A stretch of 55,147 bases of DNA from Phallusia fumigata (Eukaryota; Chordata; Ascidiacea; Phlebobranchia; Ascidiidae), in the NCBI GenBank assembly GCA_008931825.1, contig QXVZ01013420.1:2578-57724 (forward strand), read 5' to 3'. Every line of letters starts with the position of its first letter. The stretch's first letter is position 1. The notes beneath the pieces are model-generated. The model saw nothing but the letters and a program-made list of their open reading frames with translations. It was not told the DNA's origin and did no database searches. The position numbers and the translations under genes are program-made. Shown in pieces: positions 1-13,400 of this stretch.

Positions 1-570
1 CGATTATCGGTGACTATCGAGTTTAGTGACGTCACAACCTTGGCATTGTTTTACTGATATCACTGCTTGGCATCTTGACTGCCTCGTGTACAATAGTGAC
101 TGGAAGTTGTAGAGGCGGCATGCTTTACCTGAAGTAACCGTTTACGCTTGTTTTTTGTGTTTAAGAGTGTAAGTAGTACTGCACTGATCAAAGGTGCATT
201 AGTGCAGAAATCGTCCTGAACCACGAGAGCTTAATACAGACGATTCCAGTTTCGGATAAACTATAATAGGGCTGAAGCTTGCAGCACACTCAAATCAGTC
301 TGTGTATTTCTTATTGCGAGTAAAAAAATCGATTTCGCCAAAGAAATGAGTTCTTATTGCATCATCAGTTCTTATTCAAATAGAATTTAAATTTTTATGA
401 ATTTCATTTTATGAAATTTATTATAGTACTGCACTGAATAGTATATTGGACTGCTGTCCAACGTTTGAGTTGTGCATTTCTGTACCGGTAAGCACCTGTG
501 TGTTATCCGCCATAGGCTCATTTGGATTGCTAGTTATTGGAACCTTTTCATATTAACAGTGAAATCGACT

Positions 571-910
571 GTGAACTACTGCTGCGTCGTTTCCGGACAA
601 CGTGTATCTAATCCGAATTGTTAATCCGCCCGATCGCCCCCAGATAATTTGTGGCTCTGGTCCTATAATAGTTCGGTAAGAGTCAATTTGCCACTGTTGT
701 ATTTCGTCCCTGTATTGATACTTGTACGTGCCCGTTTTCAGAAACCGCTCTTGCCTTCAATTTGGTGTAAACTGCTGTGGTTTGACCTGCTCTCGAGTGC
801 CACCACCTGACTGTTTCGCCCGAATAAATTGTTTTTTATTTGGCCTTTGGTTCTTGGGAGTTCATGAGCGCAGGGAGGAGCGGGTTTTTCCCGTTTTGGG
901 AATATAAGCG
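571..910. repeat. Interspersed repeat shared with 26.8-27.1 kb
   Basis: TCTGGTCCTATAATAGTTCGG at about 656, the following ATTTGCCAC, and GCCACCACCTG...AATAAATTG correspond in order to sequence at about 26857-27010. Both could be fragments of one LTR-like or other dispersed repeat. A GTGACGTCA motif near 27 also resembles 26581 and 26809. The family was not recognised; the 61-codon ORF here is not supported as a gene. Confidence 0.35.
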
Positions 911-926
911 ATCACCCCTGCTGTGC

Positions 927-1325
927 GGGCAACTCTAAAATACGCAATCTACGCGATCCACGCAATCTAGCCTAATTCAAAGCAATCCAGCCAAGTTGAA
1001 TGGATTAGGCACACATCTTGGTTTAATTCAACACAATCTGGAATGCCCAAGTTAGGCAGGACAACTTTAAAATACACAATCTACGAACACTTGGGCATTA
1101 CAGATTGCGTAAAGTTATACCAGGTTTTTGCCTGAATTGCGTTTGGTCAGTCTAGTTTGTACAGAATGCGTGCCTAACCTGAGCATCATGTTCCTAGACT
1201 GAGTGCCTAACCTGATGAAGTTGAACTAAACCAGGCTGTGAGCCTAATCTACTCAAATTGCTTCAAATTAAAACAGATTGCGTAGATTGCGTGGATTGCG
1301 TAGATTGCGTATTTTAGAGTTGCCC
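927..1325. mobile_element. 399-bp MITE, Mutator-like, with 9-bp target duplication
   Basis: Terminal inverted repeats of about 45 bp begin GGGCAACTCTAAAATACGC at 927 and end with the complement at 1325, with one or two mismatches. The flanks are identical 9-bp direct repeats CTGCTGTGC (918-926 and 1326-1334). Long TIRs with a 9-bp duplication fit a Mutator-type non-autonomous element. The TIR contains short tandem units (GCAATCTACGC). The element ends about 40 bp upstream of the TATA-like box of the kinase-Kelch gene. Confidence 0.85.
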
Positions 1326-1350
1326 CTGCTGTGCTGCCTGGGCGCACAGA

Positions 1351-1492
1351 GCCACGCCCCCTAGCAAATAAAAGGCAGCGCAACACTAACTCTTGCCGGT
1401 TGGAAGCTGATGTTTGAAAGCATTTTTTTGTTACTTTAATTATTTGTTTAGCAATCAAAACAAAGATGAATCAAGCTCGCAAGTTCTGTAAG
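1351..1492 (+). promoter_or_regulatory. Candidate promoter, 5'UTR and start exon of the kinase-Kelch gene
   Basis: A GC-box-like CACGCCCC lies at 1353-1360 and a TATA-like AATAAAAGG at about 1366-1374. The ATG at 1466 (context AAAGATGAA) opens a nine-codon exon, MNQARKFCK, ending in a strong AAG|GTAAGT donor at 1493. It ends in phase 0, as the exon at 5957 needs. The join spans 4.4 kb and rests only on phase and the absence of a better upstream start. Another short ATG-led ORF at 5608 (39 codons) has no good donor. Confidence 0.45.
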
Positions 1493-4400
1493 GTAAGTGC
1501 TTTTTGAGATTGTAAGTACTGGCGTTACTGGGAGACACATTACATCATTGCATTGCAAGTATTATACCGGGCAGTAATGTAATGTTAGAGATAGTCCTTG
1601 TTTTGTTACAAGTTGTGTCATTGGACATCATTCCAACGCATGAGTTTTTATGAGCTAAATTTGTCATGTTGGCTGTATGTGTTTATCGGTTCTTGCATGT
1701 TATGTTTATTAGTTGGATCGTGTTTTCTGAACAGAAAGATTTAATTAGGATCGTCTGTGCTCAAGTTCCAGCAAAGCTTAATTTTCAACTTTTACCATAA
1801 TAACCAGGCATTAGCTTTTCGGAAAACCATTTTAGAACATCGTCAAATGACTTGTTAGAACAGAACGCAATGTATTAAAAGTTTAAAATTGTAGCGATCA
1901 CACCTAAATTTGAAAGTCGAGGCTAAGTTAAGATGCAGTCAAAGTGTAGTTTTAGGGGGGGTTCAAAATAGTCAAATGTCATCATTGTTTTACGGGGGCG
2001 TTTATCAGGTAAGTCAATTCACTGTTGTCGTTGTACGGTCTGGTGCCTATCAGACCAGGGGCGGCGTTACGAACACATCTCGCTAAGTTTAGCGAGCTCG
2101 GTATTGACGCACGACCTCGCTAAGTCGAGTTTTGGTATTACGAACCCCCGTCTCGTTAACTGGACCTCGCAANAATTTATATTGAGTTTATGTTGCTTGA
2201 TGAAAAAACCTTTTAGCACTTGTTAAGTAAACCAAGGCGCTGTACAGATTTACAATGTACAGGCTATCATGTCGTTTTAAAAGCACGAGGTCGTGTTGAA
2301 AATTGTTCGAACAGATAGATTACCGACATGGTGATTTCCATATTACGCTTTACAATGTGTTCTGAGGTTTCAAACTGTATTGTTCGCCACCTGAGCAGCG
2401 CGACTAGCGGGCTCGGCCATTCAAGGCTTTGTTTGCGAATAATTGTAATATTTGTAAAGGTCTGAGGGTCGGCATTACGAACACATATCGCTAAGTTTAG
2501 CGAGCTCGGTATTGACGCACGACATCGCCAGGTCGGGTTTGGGTATTACGAACCCCCGTCTCGCTAACCGGATCTCGCAAAACTCCTCGCTATCTAACAA
2601 GGAGCTTAGACCACTCGCTAACGCCAAAATCTTGTCGCTAAAGCCGCACAGCTGTGCCAGCAATTAATTATCGCCGTCTATTTTGCCGTTAAATGTCCAA
2701 ACGAACGTTAAAAACACCAGAAAACAATCCTTTAGAAATGTCGAATTTAGACTTTCTTAGGAAACCGTATGCCGAAAGCAGTTATAATGGATTTGTGCCA
2801 TCATTTGCACAAAGATTTTTTACCAAAAACTACCAGCAAACGATTGTTTTTACAAGTTTTATTATCGTTACAGCTTTTAGAATCTTGAAGTTTGCAATAT
2901 TCAGCCGATACAACATTAATGTTACACAACCAACGGTCATTGTGGTACTGAGGTGCCCAAGGACAGTTTGATTTTGAAACGCCATCAGTTTATTCACACG
3001 GCCGAAAGGGCTTCCCCAAGAATGATAAAGCAACAGTTTTATGCCATTGCACGTTTCCGGGCGTCATAGGCGCAATCGACGGTACCCACGTTTTCATAAT
3101 TTCACTAAGTGAGAAAGAGTATCTCTTTGTTAACAGAAAGGGATATACCATTTAATTAATGTGCAGGCAGTTAAATACTTTACCCAACTAATAATTAAAT
3201 TTTTAATTTTAAACTATTTGACAGGCTGTAGTGGCCTGGCTCATGTCATTTATTCATCCCGACGTTCAAATGTGTACCAGCAGTTTGAAAGTGGGAAATA
3301 TCACAATGGCATTTTGTTGGCCGACAGCGAATATACAATAAAACCTTGGTTATGACCCCTTTTAGTCATTTGAGAATACTTTCACAATTATTTGCCACTT
3401 CATTTACCAAAAAAATCACACAGCGACTAAACACGTAGGAAGTTGAAATATTTCGTGCTAATGCTGCAAAACAAAATCCTCACCGTAAGCTGTCAAACAG
3501 CGCGACGCGTTGATTTTGCCGAGTCAGACGTCCCTTTTTCTGTGCTTTTGACGCATTCTCTCGTTTTTGCGTCAGGCTGTAACGAGGAGTTTGCAAGAAC
3601 ACTTCGTAATGCCATTTTCGCTAGCGAGTTCCTCGCTCGTTAAGCGTTTTCTCCTTGGGTGTTATGCGCCGTTGAAAACTTCCGTTCCGTTATCTGTCCA
3701 ACTCTTAAGGTGGCTGTACACAGAATGCGTATTGCGTTAACGTGCGTTAACGCATCCGAAAAACGGTCCGTAATCTAACGTGCGTAAACGGAACGAATTT
3801 ACGTTCAGAAAGTGCTTGCGTAAAGTGGTATACACCGGATCCGAAACGGTGCGACGTTTCGCTTGACTGCGTCCAACTCAAAGCTGCAGTTCTTTTGGCT
3901 GCTGACAAGGGAAGGCTGAGTGATGTAAACAAAGAAAGGCTGCAAGTTCTTTTTTCAACTAATAATAATCTTTATGCCAGGGTTTACATCAGTTAGTTGC
4001 ATTATCTTAGACAACGACCAATTTAACACGATTTTGATTTAAACAGTGGTGATGTGTGGTAAAATAGGATGGGATTAATTCCTTCATAGCTAAATGGTTG
4101 CAAGAAGATTCAAGTATTCTACCAGCATCTATTTCCATTAGCAAGTGTTTTGTATTGTTGATGACAATGCTTTTTCATTCAAACCATGGTTGTTAACACT
4201 CTCTCCAGATCAAAGATGGTCTGATGTGATGGCAAAAGGGTTTTGCACTACAAATTGAACAGAGCCCGTCAATGTATAGGTATGTACTCACAACAAATCA
4301 ATGTATAATGTTTTGCTAATTTTTACCATTTTTAGAAAATNCACTTCAATTCAACCGAAAAACGCATGCGTACGTCCGTAAAAATAGAACATGTTCTATT

Positions 4401-7400
4401 CCGTCGGATGGCCTTGCGTTAACGTCCGTCACGTCCGTTTCGGACGATAACGCAAGATACGCATCCTGTGTATAGACGTCGACGGAAGGTGACGGATTGA
4501 AATTTACGCACGTTGACGGATGACGGACCGAAACGGACGAAAACGGATCCTGTGTACAGCCACCTTTATTCGTGCAGGCATTTGCAGTTGCGCTGTAGGT
4601 CAGAAGCGTTTGAGATCGGACACGGGTTAAAGAAATACCAGCAAAATTTGTCTATTTTGCACAAAAGGGTAATTGTGTGCACCAATTAATTTTTTAGTTG
4701 AAACGAATCGTTAAGGAGCGGATTTAAAAATAGACAGCATTTATTAGCGAGAAGCAGGAAAAAAATTGGGAACCAAAATGACAAGTAAAAACTCAGGTAA
4801 TTTCCCCAAATGCGAATTGCGAAATATCTTTATGTTTCTTGTTTACCTCAGCTCAGTACTCAGTACTGTTTCATCAAAAGCATTGCAGAGTTTTTGCTTC
4901 AAACAAAACATGCCCTTTCTATATCTAGTTTAACATTTCGATGTTGTTGTGAATTTTAATCGAACTCACACTTGTGACTTAGTACGGCGCAATTTCGGTG
5001 TAACATTGGACGCGAGTTCTTAAATTGGTTGAACTTGTCAAACCCGGTATTTTGCCTGTTGCATCTCTGTTCCTCAACACTAGCAAGGCTGAAATGCTTC
5101 TCTTTTTATTGTCTACACATCGTCCAAAGTTCAAACGAAAGTAACATTTGACTTGCAGTTGCGATGGCATCTCGAAATTGCTGGTGAGATCGGTGCCCAT
5201 AAAGGAGTGATGCCCGCACCGCATCACTAATAATAAAATTGAAACACGCAGTTAAAAAAAGGAAAATTAGAGGTATGGGGAATACATATTAGGACTGGTA
5301 TCAAACATTAAAGTAAAACTTGCTGCAACTGTTGCATCAAGTTTTTAGTTTTCAATGTTGGTTCGGATCGAAAATTCAATTAAAATTAGATTTTTAAATA
5401 GATACAACAATCAATTTGGGTTTAATATTGAAAAAAAATTTTAGCTCATTTTTTATCCAAGCTCCCATCCATTAGTGGGTGCAGCCCGAGTTAAGTTTAC
5501 ACAAGCACAACGTTTATAGTGATTTAAGTCCATTTATTATCAATAAAAGTTTATACTTCAAAATCAAAAAATTCCTTCCCTTTACTGTACCACTAGTTAA
5601 TAATTGAATGACTGTACCAGTTGTTATCACATCTGCACAAAGCAGTGCTGTCTTTCCTTTGCTCGGCAGCATATCGCCACAGTTCTTCAGTGTTAAAATT
5701 AAAATACAAGATTGTAGAGAAGTTTAGTTTACTTGCATTGACATAGTATTTAGCCCAAACATCCATTGGATTTTTAGCACTTTTAAAATAAAAAAGTCTT
5801 GGTTGCGTTTTAACAATCTATATTTTACAGATATAATGACATGAAGTTGACCACTAACTTCTGCTTGAACTATGTCTGACACCTTACACATTGTAAGAAA
5901 TTTACTAAACATATGTTTAAAATATACATTTTTACATTTAAACTCATGTGATTTAGTTGCGGGATTTTGAAGCTCACAAAATCTTGTGTGATGTTCGACA
6001 AGCAGAAGCTGGACGAGGTGGTTATGGAAAAGTAATTGTTGGAAAACATGAAACTTCTGGATTTGTTGCTGTCAAATGCTTTCCTGTAAATGGTGGTGAA
6101 AGGGAACAAGTGACATTAAAGAAAATGTAAGTGATGTCCTTCATATATTTGAACACTATTCTAAGAATGTTTTGCCATTTTTAGTATCCATCGTGAATTT
6201 GACATGCTGCTTCAATCTCGCCATGAAAACATAGCTGAAGTTTTTGGACTCACAAAATGGCCTGGAGCCATGGGAATCGTAATGCGATATTACGAAGGTG
6301 GGAATTTAAAGTGGCTGCTTCATGATGAAGACATTCCACTTGGATATGCCCTGATACTCCGACTGGCATTTGAAACAGCATCTGGGGTTTCATACATTCA
6401 CAACTGTGGAAAAAACAAACGCTTGATTCATGGAGATATGAAACCAGAAAACATTCTCCTTACAGCAGATATTCATGCTAAGATTGCTGATTTTGGTTGC
6501 GCTAAGTTGGCCAATTTTACTGGTTCAACCACCAACCAAGACTACAACCCACAAGAAGCCCAAGCACTGACATTGTTCTATGCTGCCCCAGAAAAGCTCC
6601 TTCGAGGTGCAGGACCCAAGAAGGAACAAGATGTGTTCAGTTGTGCCATTATTTTTTATGAAATGTTATTTCGAATAAGTCCATATCCATCTGTTGAAAG
6701 CTTTTGGCGAATGCTTCAAAATGAGGTCCGACCTAATTGCGAAGCAATCCAAGAATTAAAGGACTTATGTGATGACAATGACAGAGTAATAGTTGAGATG
6801 ATGGTGAGAATGATGACTAAAAGTTGGCATCAGAGTCCTGCTCAGCGTCCCAATATGCTGGAAGTTCGAGATAAATTCCAACAACATCTCGTCACACAAG
6901 ACCCAGCAGTAATTTCACTACAAGTGGCAAATGCTGTCAAGGAAATGGATATTAAACATCCTGCGGCGAGTCACAATCCAAGTGTTCCACTTCACCAGTT
7001 CAATCCAAGCACTGGAGAGTTTCCCAGGAACATCATCCAAACAAACCAAGTTCATCCAACAGAGCCTTCACAACATCAAGGTAGGTACAGATATGCTTGA
7101 AACAATGAAAAACAGGGATTGCTAATGATAATTTTATTGCCCTATTACTAAATCATGTTAATATGTACAGGGGGGAATCCTTCAGCTGACCCAGCTAACA
7201 GTCAGTTAAACATCACAGTGCCATCAACTGCAGAAATAATAGGTAAAAAGTTTGATTCTGTTTATTTATGAAAATGTTTTGAGTCATTGGGAAGTAGAGT
7301 GTTTTTGATAAATCAATTATGAGCAATTAAATATTACATCCATTAGCAACAACAAGGTTGGTAAAAAAACTTATAAAGGAGAAAGTAAAACTTAGACTGC

Positions 7401-10400
7401 GATCACTTTTACACTTTTTTCAATGGATGCACATTTTATCCCCTAAAAAATATTACAAGTAAGTTTTGTGGTAATTCAATCGCAAGAAGATGTTTTTTAC
7501 ACATAGTGCTTGAAAACAACCAACCACCTCAAGTTCAGCCAAGAGAAAGTCCACCAGGTCATCCCCAACATCAAGGTAAGAACAAATATGCCTATAAGGG
7601 TAGAAACAAAAGTTAGACTGTGTTTTACCTTTACACTTCTTTGTGCATTATCATTTTGGTGAAATATACAAGTAAGTTTTGTGCTATTCAATCATATGAA
7701 GTTGTTTTTTACACATAGTGCTTGAAAGTGACCAACCACCCCATGTTCAGCCAAGAGAAAATCCACCAGAGCTTTTACAACATCAAGGTAAGTGGATGTG
7801 GGCTGGCCGGACACAGTGAAAAGGGATAATTTAAACTTAAACTGGGCTTACTTAACTTGCTAAACAAGTGGTGAAATTATTATGGGCCCCTTTTAGGAAA
7901 ATTATTGGCAACTAGTTGGTATCATGCAAAGTATTTAAAAGTATTTTGTGGCTTTTGATGGGATTCACCTATGTATTACCTTTTTAATCCCAAATGTGCA
8001 TTTTTGTGTTCATGCCCTTTAGTTGAGACATACTAATTATGGGTCCCCTTCCTGAAGGGGACACGTATTGTTTTCACTGTTTTTTTTATTCTTGTTTTTT
8101 TTTTGTTTTTTGTCCCCTTGAGCTTGTCCATGCACTTTTGACATGAAATGTTTGATGGATTTGGATAAAAGTTTCACAGCTGGTTGATATGATCAAGGCG
8201 GTGTCTCATGAGTTTAGTTTAACTCTATAGCCCCAGTGGTTACTCCGCTAGCCCCCTAAAAAGGGTCAAATTACTAACGATCTCCAAATTGAATAAAATT
8301 TGGACAGTTTGTATAACATGTCATTGTGGTGCAATAATTAATATTTTTTACCCTATAGTCCCAGCAGTTACCCCACTAGCCCCCGATAATTGTGTCAAAT
8401 AGTTAAACAATCTCCAAATTGGATGAAATTTGGACAGTTTGTATAACATGTCATTATGGTGCAATATTTGATGTGTTTTACCCTATAGCCCCAGTAGTTA
8501 CCCCACTAGCCCCCTATAATTGGGCAAATTGTTAAATGTTCTCCAAATAGGATGAAATTTTGACAGTTTGTATAACATGTCATTGTGGTGCAATAATTGA
8601 TGTGTTTTACCCTATAGCCCCAGCAGTTACCCCACTAGCCCCCTAAAATGAGGCAAACTGTTAAACATTCTCCGTATACAATAAAATTTTGACAGTTTGT
8701 ATAACATATCATTGTGGGGCACTAATTGATGTGTTTTACCCCATAGCCCCAGCAGTTACCCCCACTAGCCCCCTAAAATGGGGCAAATAGCTAAACAATC
8801 TCCGAATTGGATGAAATTTAGACAGTTTGTATAACATATCATTGTGGTGCAATAATTAATGTTTTTTACCCTATAGCCCCTGCAGTTACCCCACTACCCC
8901 CCTATAATTGCGTCAAATAGTTAAACAATCTCCGAATTGGATGAAATTTGGACCGCTTTTATAACCTGTCATTATGGTGCAATATTTGATGTGTTCCCCC
9001 CCCCAGCCCCAGCAGTTACCCCACTAGCTCCCTATAATTGGGCAAATTGTTAAATGTTCTCTGAATAGGATGAAATTTTGACAGTTTGCATAACATATCA
9101 TTGTGGGGCGGTAATTGATGTGTTTTACCCCATAGCCCCAGCAGTTACCCCACTAATCCCCTAAAATGGGTCAAATTGTTAAATATTCTCCAAATTGGAT
9201 GAAATTTGGACAGTTTGTATAAAATGTCATTATGGTGCAATAATTTGTGTATTTTACCCCATAGCCTGAGCAGTTACCCCACTGGTTCCCTAAAATGGGT
9301 CAAGTTGTTAAACATTCTCCGAATTGAATGAAACTCGGACAGTGTGTATAACATGTCATTGTGGTGCAATATTTGATGTGTTTTACCCCATAGCCTAGCA
9401 GAAACCGCACTAACCCCCTAAAATGGGTCAAGTTGTTAAGCATTCTCTGAATTGGATGAAATTTGAACAGTTTGTGTAACATATCATAGTGGGGCAGGAA
9501 TTGATGTGTTTTACACCATAGCCTGAGCAGTTACCCCACTAGCCCCTTAAAATGGGTCAAGTTGTTAAACATTCTCTGAAGTGGATGAAATTGGAACAGT
9601 TTGTATAACATGTCATCATGGTGAATTTGTTGCTGTGTTTACCCTATAACCCTGGCAGTTAACTAGCCTTTTTAAGTTTGTAGGTTGGATCATAGTTACT
9701 TATATTGTTAATTCTGTTATTTCATTTTTTAATTTACATCAAATTAAAGAAAAAATATCTGCTTCTGTTCTGTACATACATTCATAGTGAACCACAATTA
9801 TTCTACAACTTTGTATGTGTGGGGACCTATGTGTTTTTGCCTGCAGAAACAATCATGTTATTTAAAGCTTAATTAACTTTTGGACCCAATGTGAAATGAT
9901 GTAGTTTTGTTTTACTATGTAGTTTTATGTATCATAAACGCCACACCTCCAAACTCTCATCACATAGAAACTGGGCATGCTCTATTAATCTCCTGGTGAT
10001 TATACATTTGGCTTTTACATGTAGGTGACCAACCACTCGAAGTCCAGCCTAGAGAAAATCCACCAGAGCTTTCGCAATATCATGGTAAGTATCAACACGA
10101 TGGAAACAAGGGAAAGCAAAACTTAAATTGTGTACACTATTTGACTCAAAACTTTTAATTTAAGCTGTTGGATAACAAAGTTTAGTTTCACTCGTTCCTT
10201 CTAAGGACATCTGAAATAAAACATTATAGATACAGGGTTAACAGTTGAAGTCCATGGGCCAGGGTTACTTTTGTAAACTTTTTGACCGAAAGCCAAAATG
10301 CCACAAGCAAAGGAAAATTGCTCAGTTTGCATATTTAGGAAGTTTAGGTAAGGTAGACCAATGGAAACTTGTTGATTTACGTTAAATGGAATTTCATTTA

Positions 10401-13400
10401 AGCATGTTTGTTATTTTATTGCTTAATTGAGCATACAAGTTGACCAATTTTTGGTAATATATTTAGGAAGGAATCCTTTTCTTGAAGCAGCTTACAGTCA
10501 AATCAATATTACTTCACCAAAAACTGATGAAGGAAAAGGTTAAAATTTGTGTTCTGTTTATTTTATGATTAAAAAAAATTTTCGAGACAATCTGACAAAG
10601 AAATTTTTGATCATTTATTTCTAAGCAGTTAAACTATTTACACAGTACTTACCAGCATCCAACCACTTCATGTTCACCGGAGAGAAAAACCACCAGATCA
10701 ACAACATCAAGGTAAAAAGAAAGACGCAGGAAATGTATTAAATAAAAACCAAACAAACCTTTTGTTAATATTATAGTAATATATGCAGGGGGAAAATTCA
10801 TTACCTGACCAGAGTGCTATCCTGTTTGTTTGATTAATTTTCAAACAAACTTTGTTTTTAGTGTTTTGGACATCTAAGGAGTTTTTGGAAATTTAATTTA
10901 CAACAGTTTTATCTGAGCATTTGTTTGGTCCAATGGGTTTGAAACATTTATTTAGGTTAGGGTTTGAAACATTTATTTAGGTTAAGCTCATAGCCAGATA
11001 TGGAGTCGAATACTTATTACATGCATTCAAATACTCTACGGATACTTGATTGGTTGTATTCATATTCATGAATATTTACGTGGTTTTCGAGCGCCAGCAA
11101 TTCCAATTGTATTCAAATGAATCGATTCACGTATTTGTATTCACGAGTTCTTTTAAAAATTTCGGAGACAAGCAACCTGAATGATATTCGAATAAATGGG
11201 TTCATGTATTTGTATTCATGAATTCTTTTTAAAATTTCCAAGACGAACAATTCGAATAAATAGACCGGCTTATTCGTATTCATGAATTGTTACATAGGTT
11301 TTAAAGGCAACAATTCGAATTGTATTCGAATAAATAGTTTGTTGTATTTGCAAATGGTTGTAGAATTTAAAATTTCACAAAATTTAGACTATTATTGAAC
11401 AAAAAAGGCATAACACGTTTTAAAAGCCTTCCATACATACTCTGGTGGCCATAGTTGTTAAGAGACCTTTGATTAGCTACCAAAATTTTCAACAAATAAA
11501 GTCATACATAACAAATTTAAAAAGTTTGCAAGTATAACTTTAACGCTCGTTCAATTCAAACACAATTACTTGTGCATATGTATTCACGAATTGTTACGTC
11601 AACAACAGGTTTTTACAATTCAAATTGTATTCAAATAAATCCCCGCCAGAATTCCTATTTTGGAATACTTTGTTTTGATTTCATTATCGCCCATTTGAAT
11701 GAATTCGGTTGAATATTAATATTCATGAATACTTCGTTTCGATTTTAGCGTCAACTATTCGAACAGTGGCGCAACTAGCGGAAGTTAAAGGGGGTGGGCA
11801 AACTGCAGTTATATAAAAAACGCAAAGGTTGTAACTTGTAACAGATAAACTTTGGCGCAAGCTTGACCCCATTTTCACACGTCTCCCTTTCCATCTGTCT
11901 ACGCCAAAGGTAACACAAGCATTAACGTTTACAGTTTATAAAATCGCTGAAAAAAACTTTATTATGCGTGAAGAAACCTCAATTTAAATCCCACTGACGC
12001 ATAAGTCGAAACGTATTTTATCACAAGGTATGCTGGTCTTTTGTAGTGTCTGTAATTTCCGAACTATCCAGGAGATTTTATTCATACTTCTAAACGTGGC
12101 TGAAATATCTTGTCTTGTTTTCTTGCTTTAGTATTAAAAGGCATTCATTGTGTGTTATCAAAGGGTGCGTCCCCAGAGAAACAGAATACATCACAGAACA
12201 ATAATTGCGTAAGGCTTGGTGTTAGAATGACGAAAGACGTTTCTCTGATTCAAAGAATCTCCATTGTTACTAACTATCGCAATGTTCGATTTCATTGCTG
12301 TACTGGCACTTTGTTGTGTTGTATGAAGTTGGTTCTCTGTTTAATTACGAGCGAATACGCATCGGCATTGTACAAGAGCAAGTGTCATTAGGTGCATTAT
12401 ACACAGAGACGCAGATGGAAAGGGACCTGGCATGCCGACAAACCTACCCCCTAGTTGCGCCCATGTATTCGAATGACTTCACGCAAGTTTTCATATTTTT
12501 GAATAGTCTGTTGGATTTTAGCTTCAACTATTCGAATTGTATTCAAATAAATTGACGCATGTATTCGTATTTGTAGGTGTTTTGCATATCAGCATTGACT
12601 ATTCGAATTGTAATCGTGCATTTTTGAACGAAAGCAAAAAGCATTCGAATATAGCACGTTAGGAGCAAAACCTGTATTCGAATGCGTTGGAATGCATTCG
12701 AATACGAATGACAAATACAAATTGCCCCATGTCTGCTCATAACATACTTAAAGCGTCCAACTAAAAGAGTATTTTGAATTTAGTTTATTTTGGTAATAAA
12801 TAAACAATAGCACTAAAACAATCATTGTTTTGAAGTTAGTCGCACAATGTTAACCTGGTATTAGGCACAAAATAGAGTCCACAATTTGGAGTAAAATGCA
12901 ACGCAGCTACGCCGTCAAAGCCTTTAGAAACTCTTTTGTCAATTTTTAATCCTCTAGTTGCCTTTATCACTTGGTCATCTTGGTGTCAATTATGTGTCTT
13001 TATTTGCTAGAACATATGAAATAATGCTTTTATGTTTCAGAGCAATTTCTTGTTATTGGTGGAAAGGGTTCAGAGAGAGATTGTGTGAAGTATGATGTCA
13101 CAACAAAACAACATCAACATTTGCCAGTAGGTTTGGAAAGTTCATTATGGGTCCCCTTCCTGAAGGGGACACATATTGTTTTCATTCTGTTTTTTTTCTC
13201 CCCTGGAGCTTGTCCACGCACTTTTGACATGAAATGTTTGATGAATTTGGATAAAGCTTTCACAGCTGGTAGATATGGTCAAGGCGGTGTGTCGTCCTTT
13301 TCAATTGACTCTAGCCCCTAAAATGGTGAAATATTTCCCTGCACTATGTCTATGCACTTTGGCATCAAATGTTTGGCGGATTTGAATGACACTTTTACAG

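Noticed and set aside
5608..5727. 39-codon ORF starting MTVPVVITSAQSS as the kinase first exon
   Set aside because: It ends in a stop and has no convincing GT donor in a suitable phase; the 1466-1492 exon fits better, though still uncertain.
5870..6109. Minus-strand 79-codon ORF
   Set aside because: It is antisense to the kinase exon 5957-6126, which has clear glycine-loop and VAVK motifs.
9300..9482. Periodic minus-strand ORF resembling a repeat protein
   Set aside because: The period is that of the 129-bp tandem DNA repeat; neighbouring units carry stops and the units occur in introns.
8226..9660. Possible CRISPR-like array because of regular repeats
   Set aside because: The units are contiguous ~129-bp tandem repeats without unique spacers, in a eukaryotic intron.
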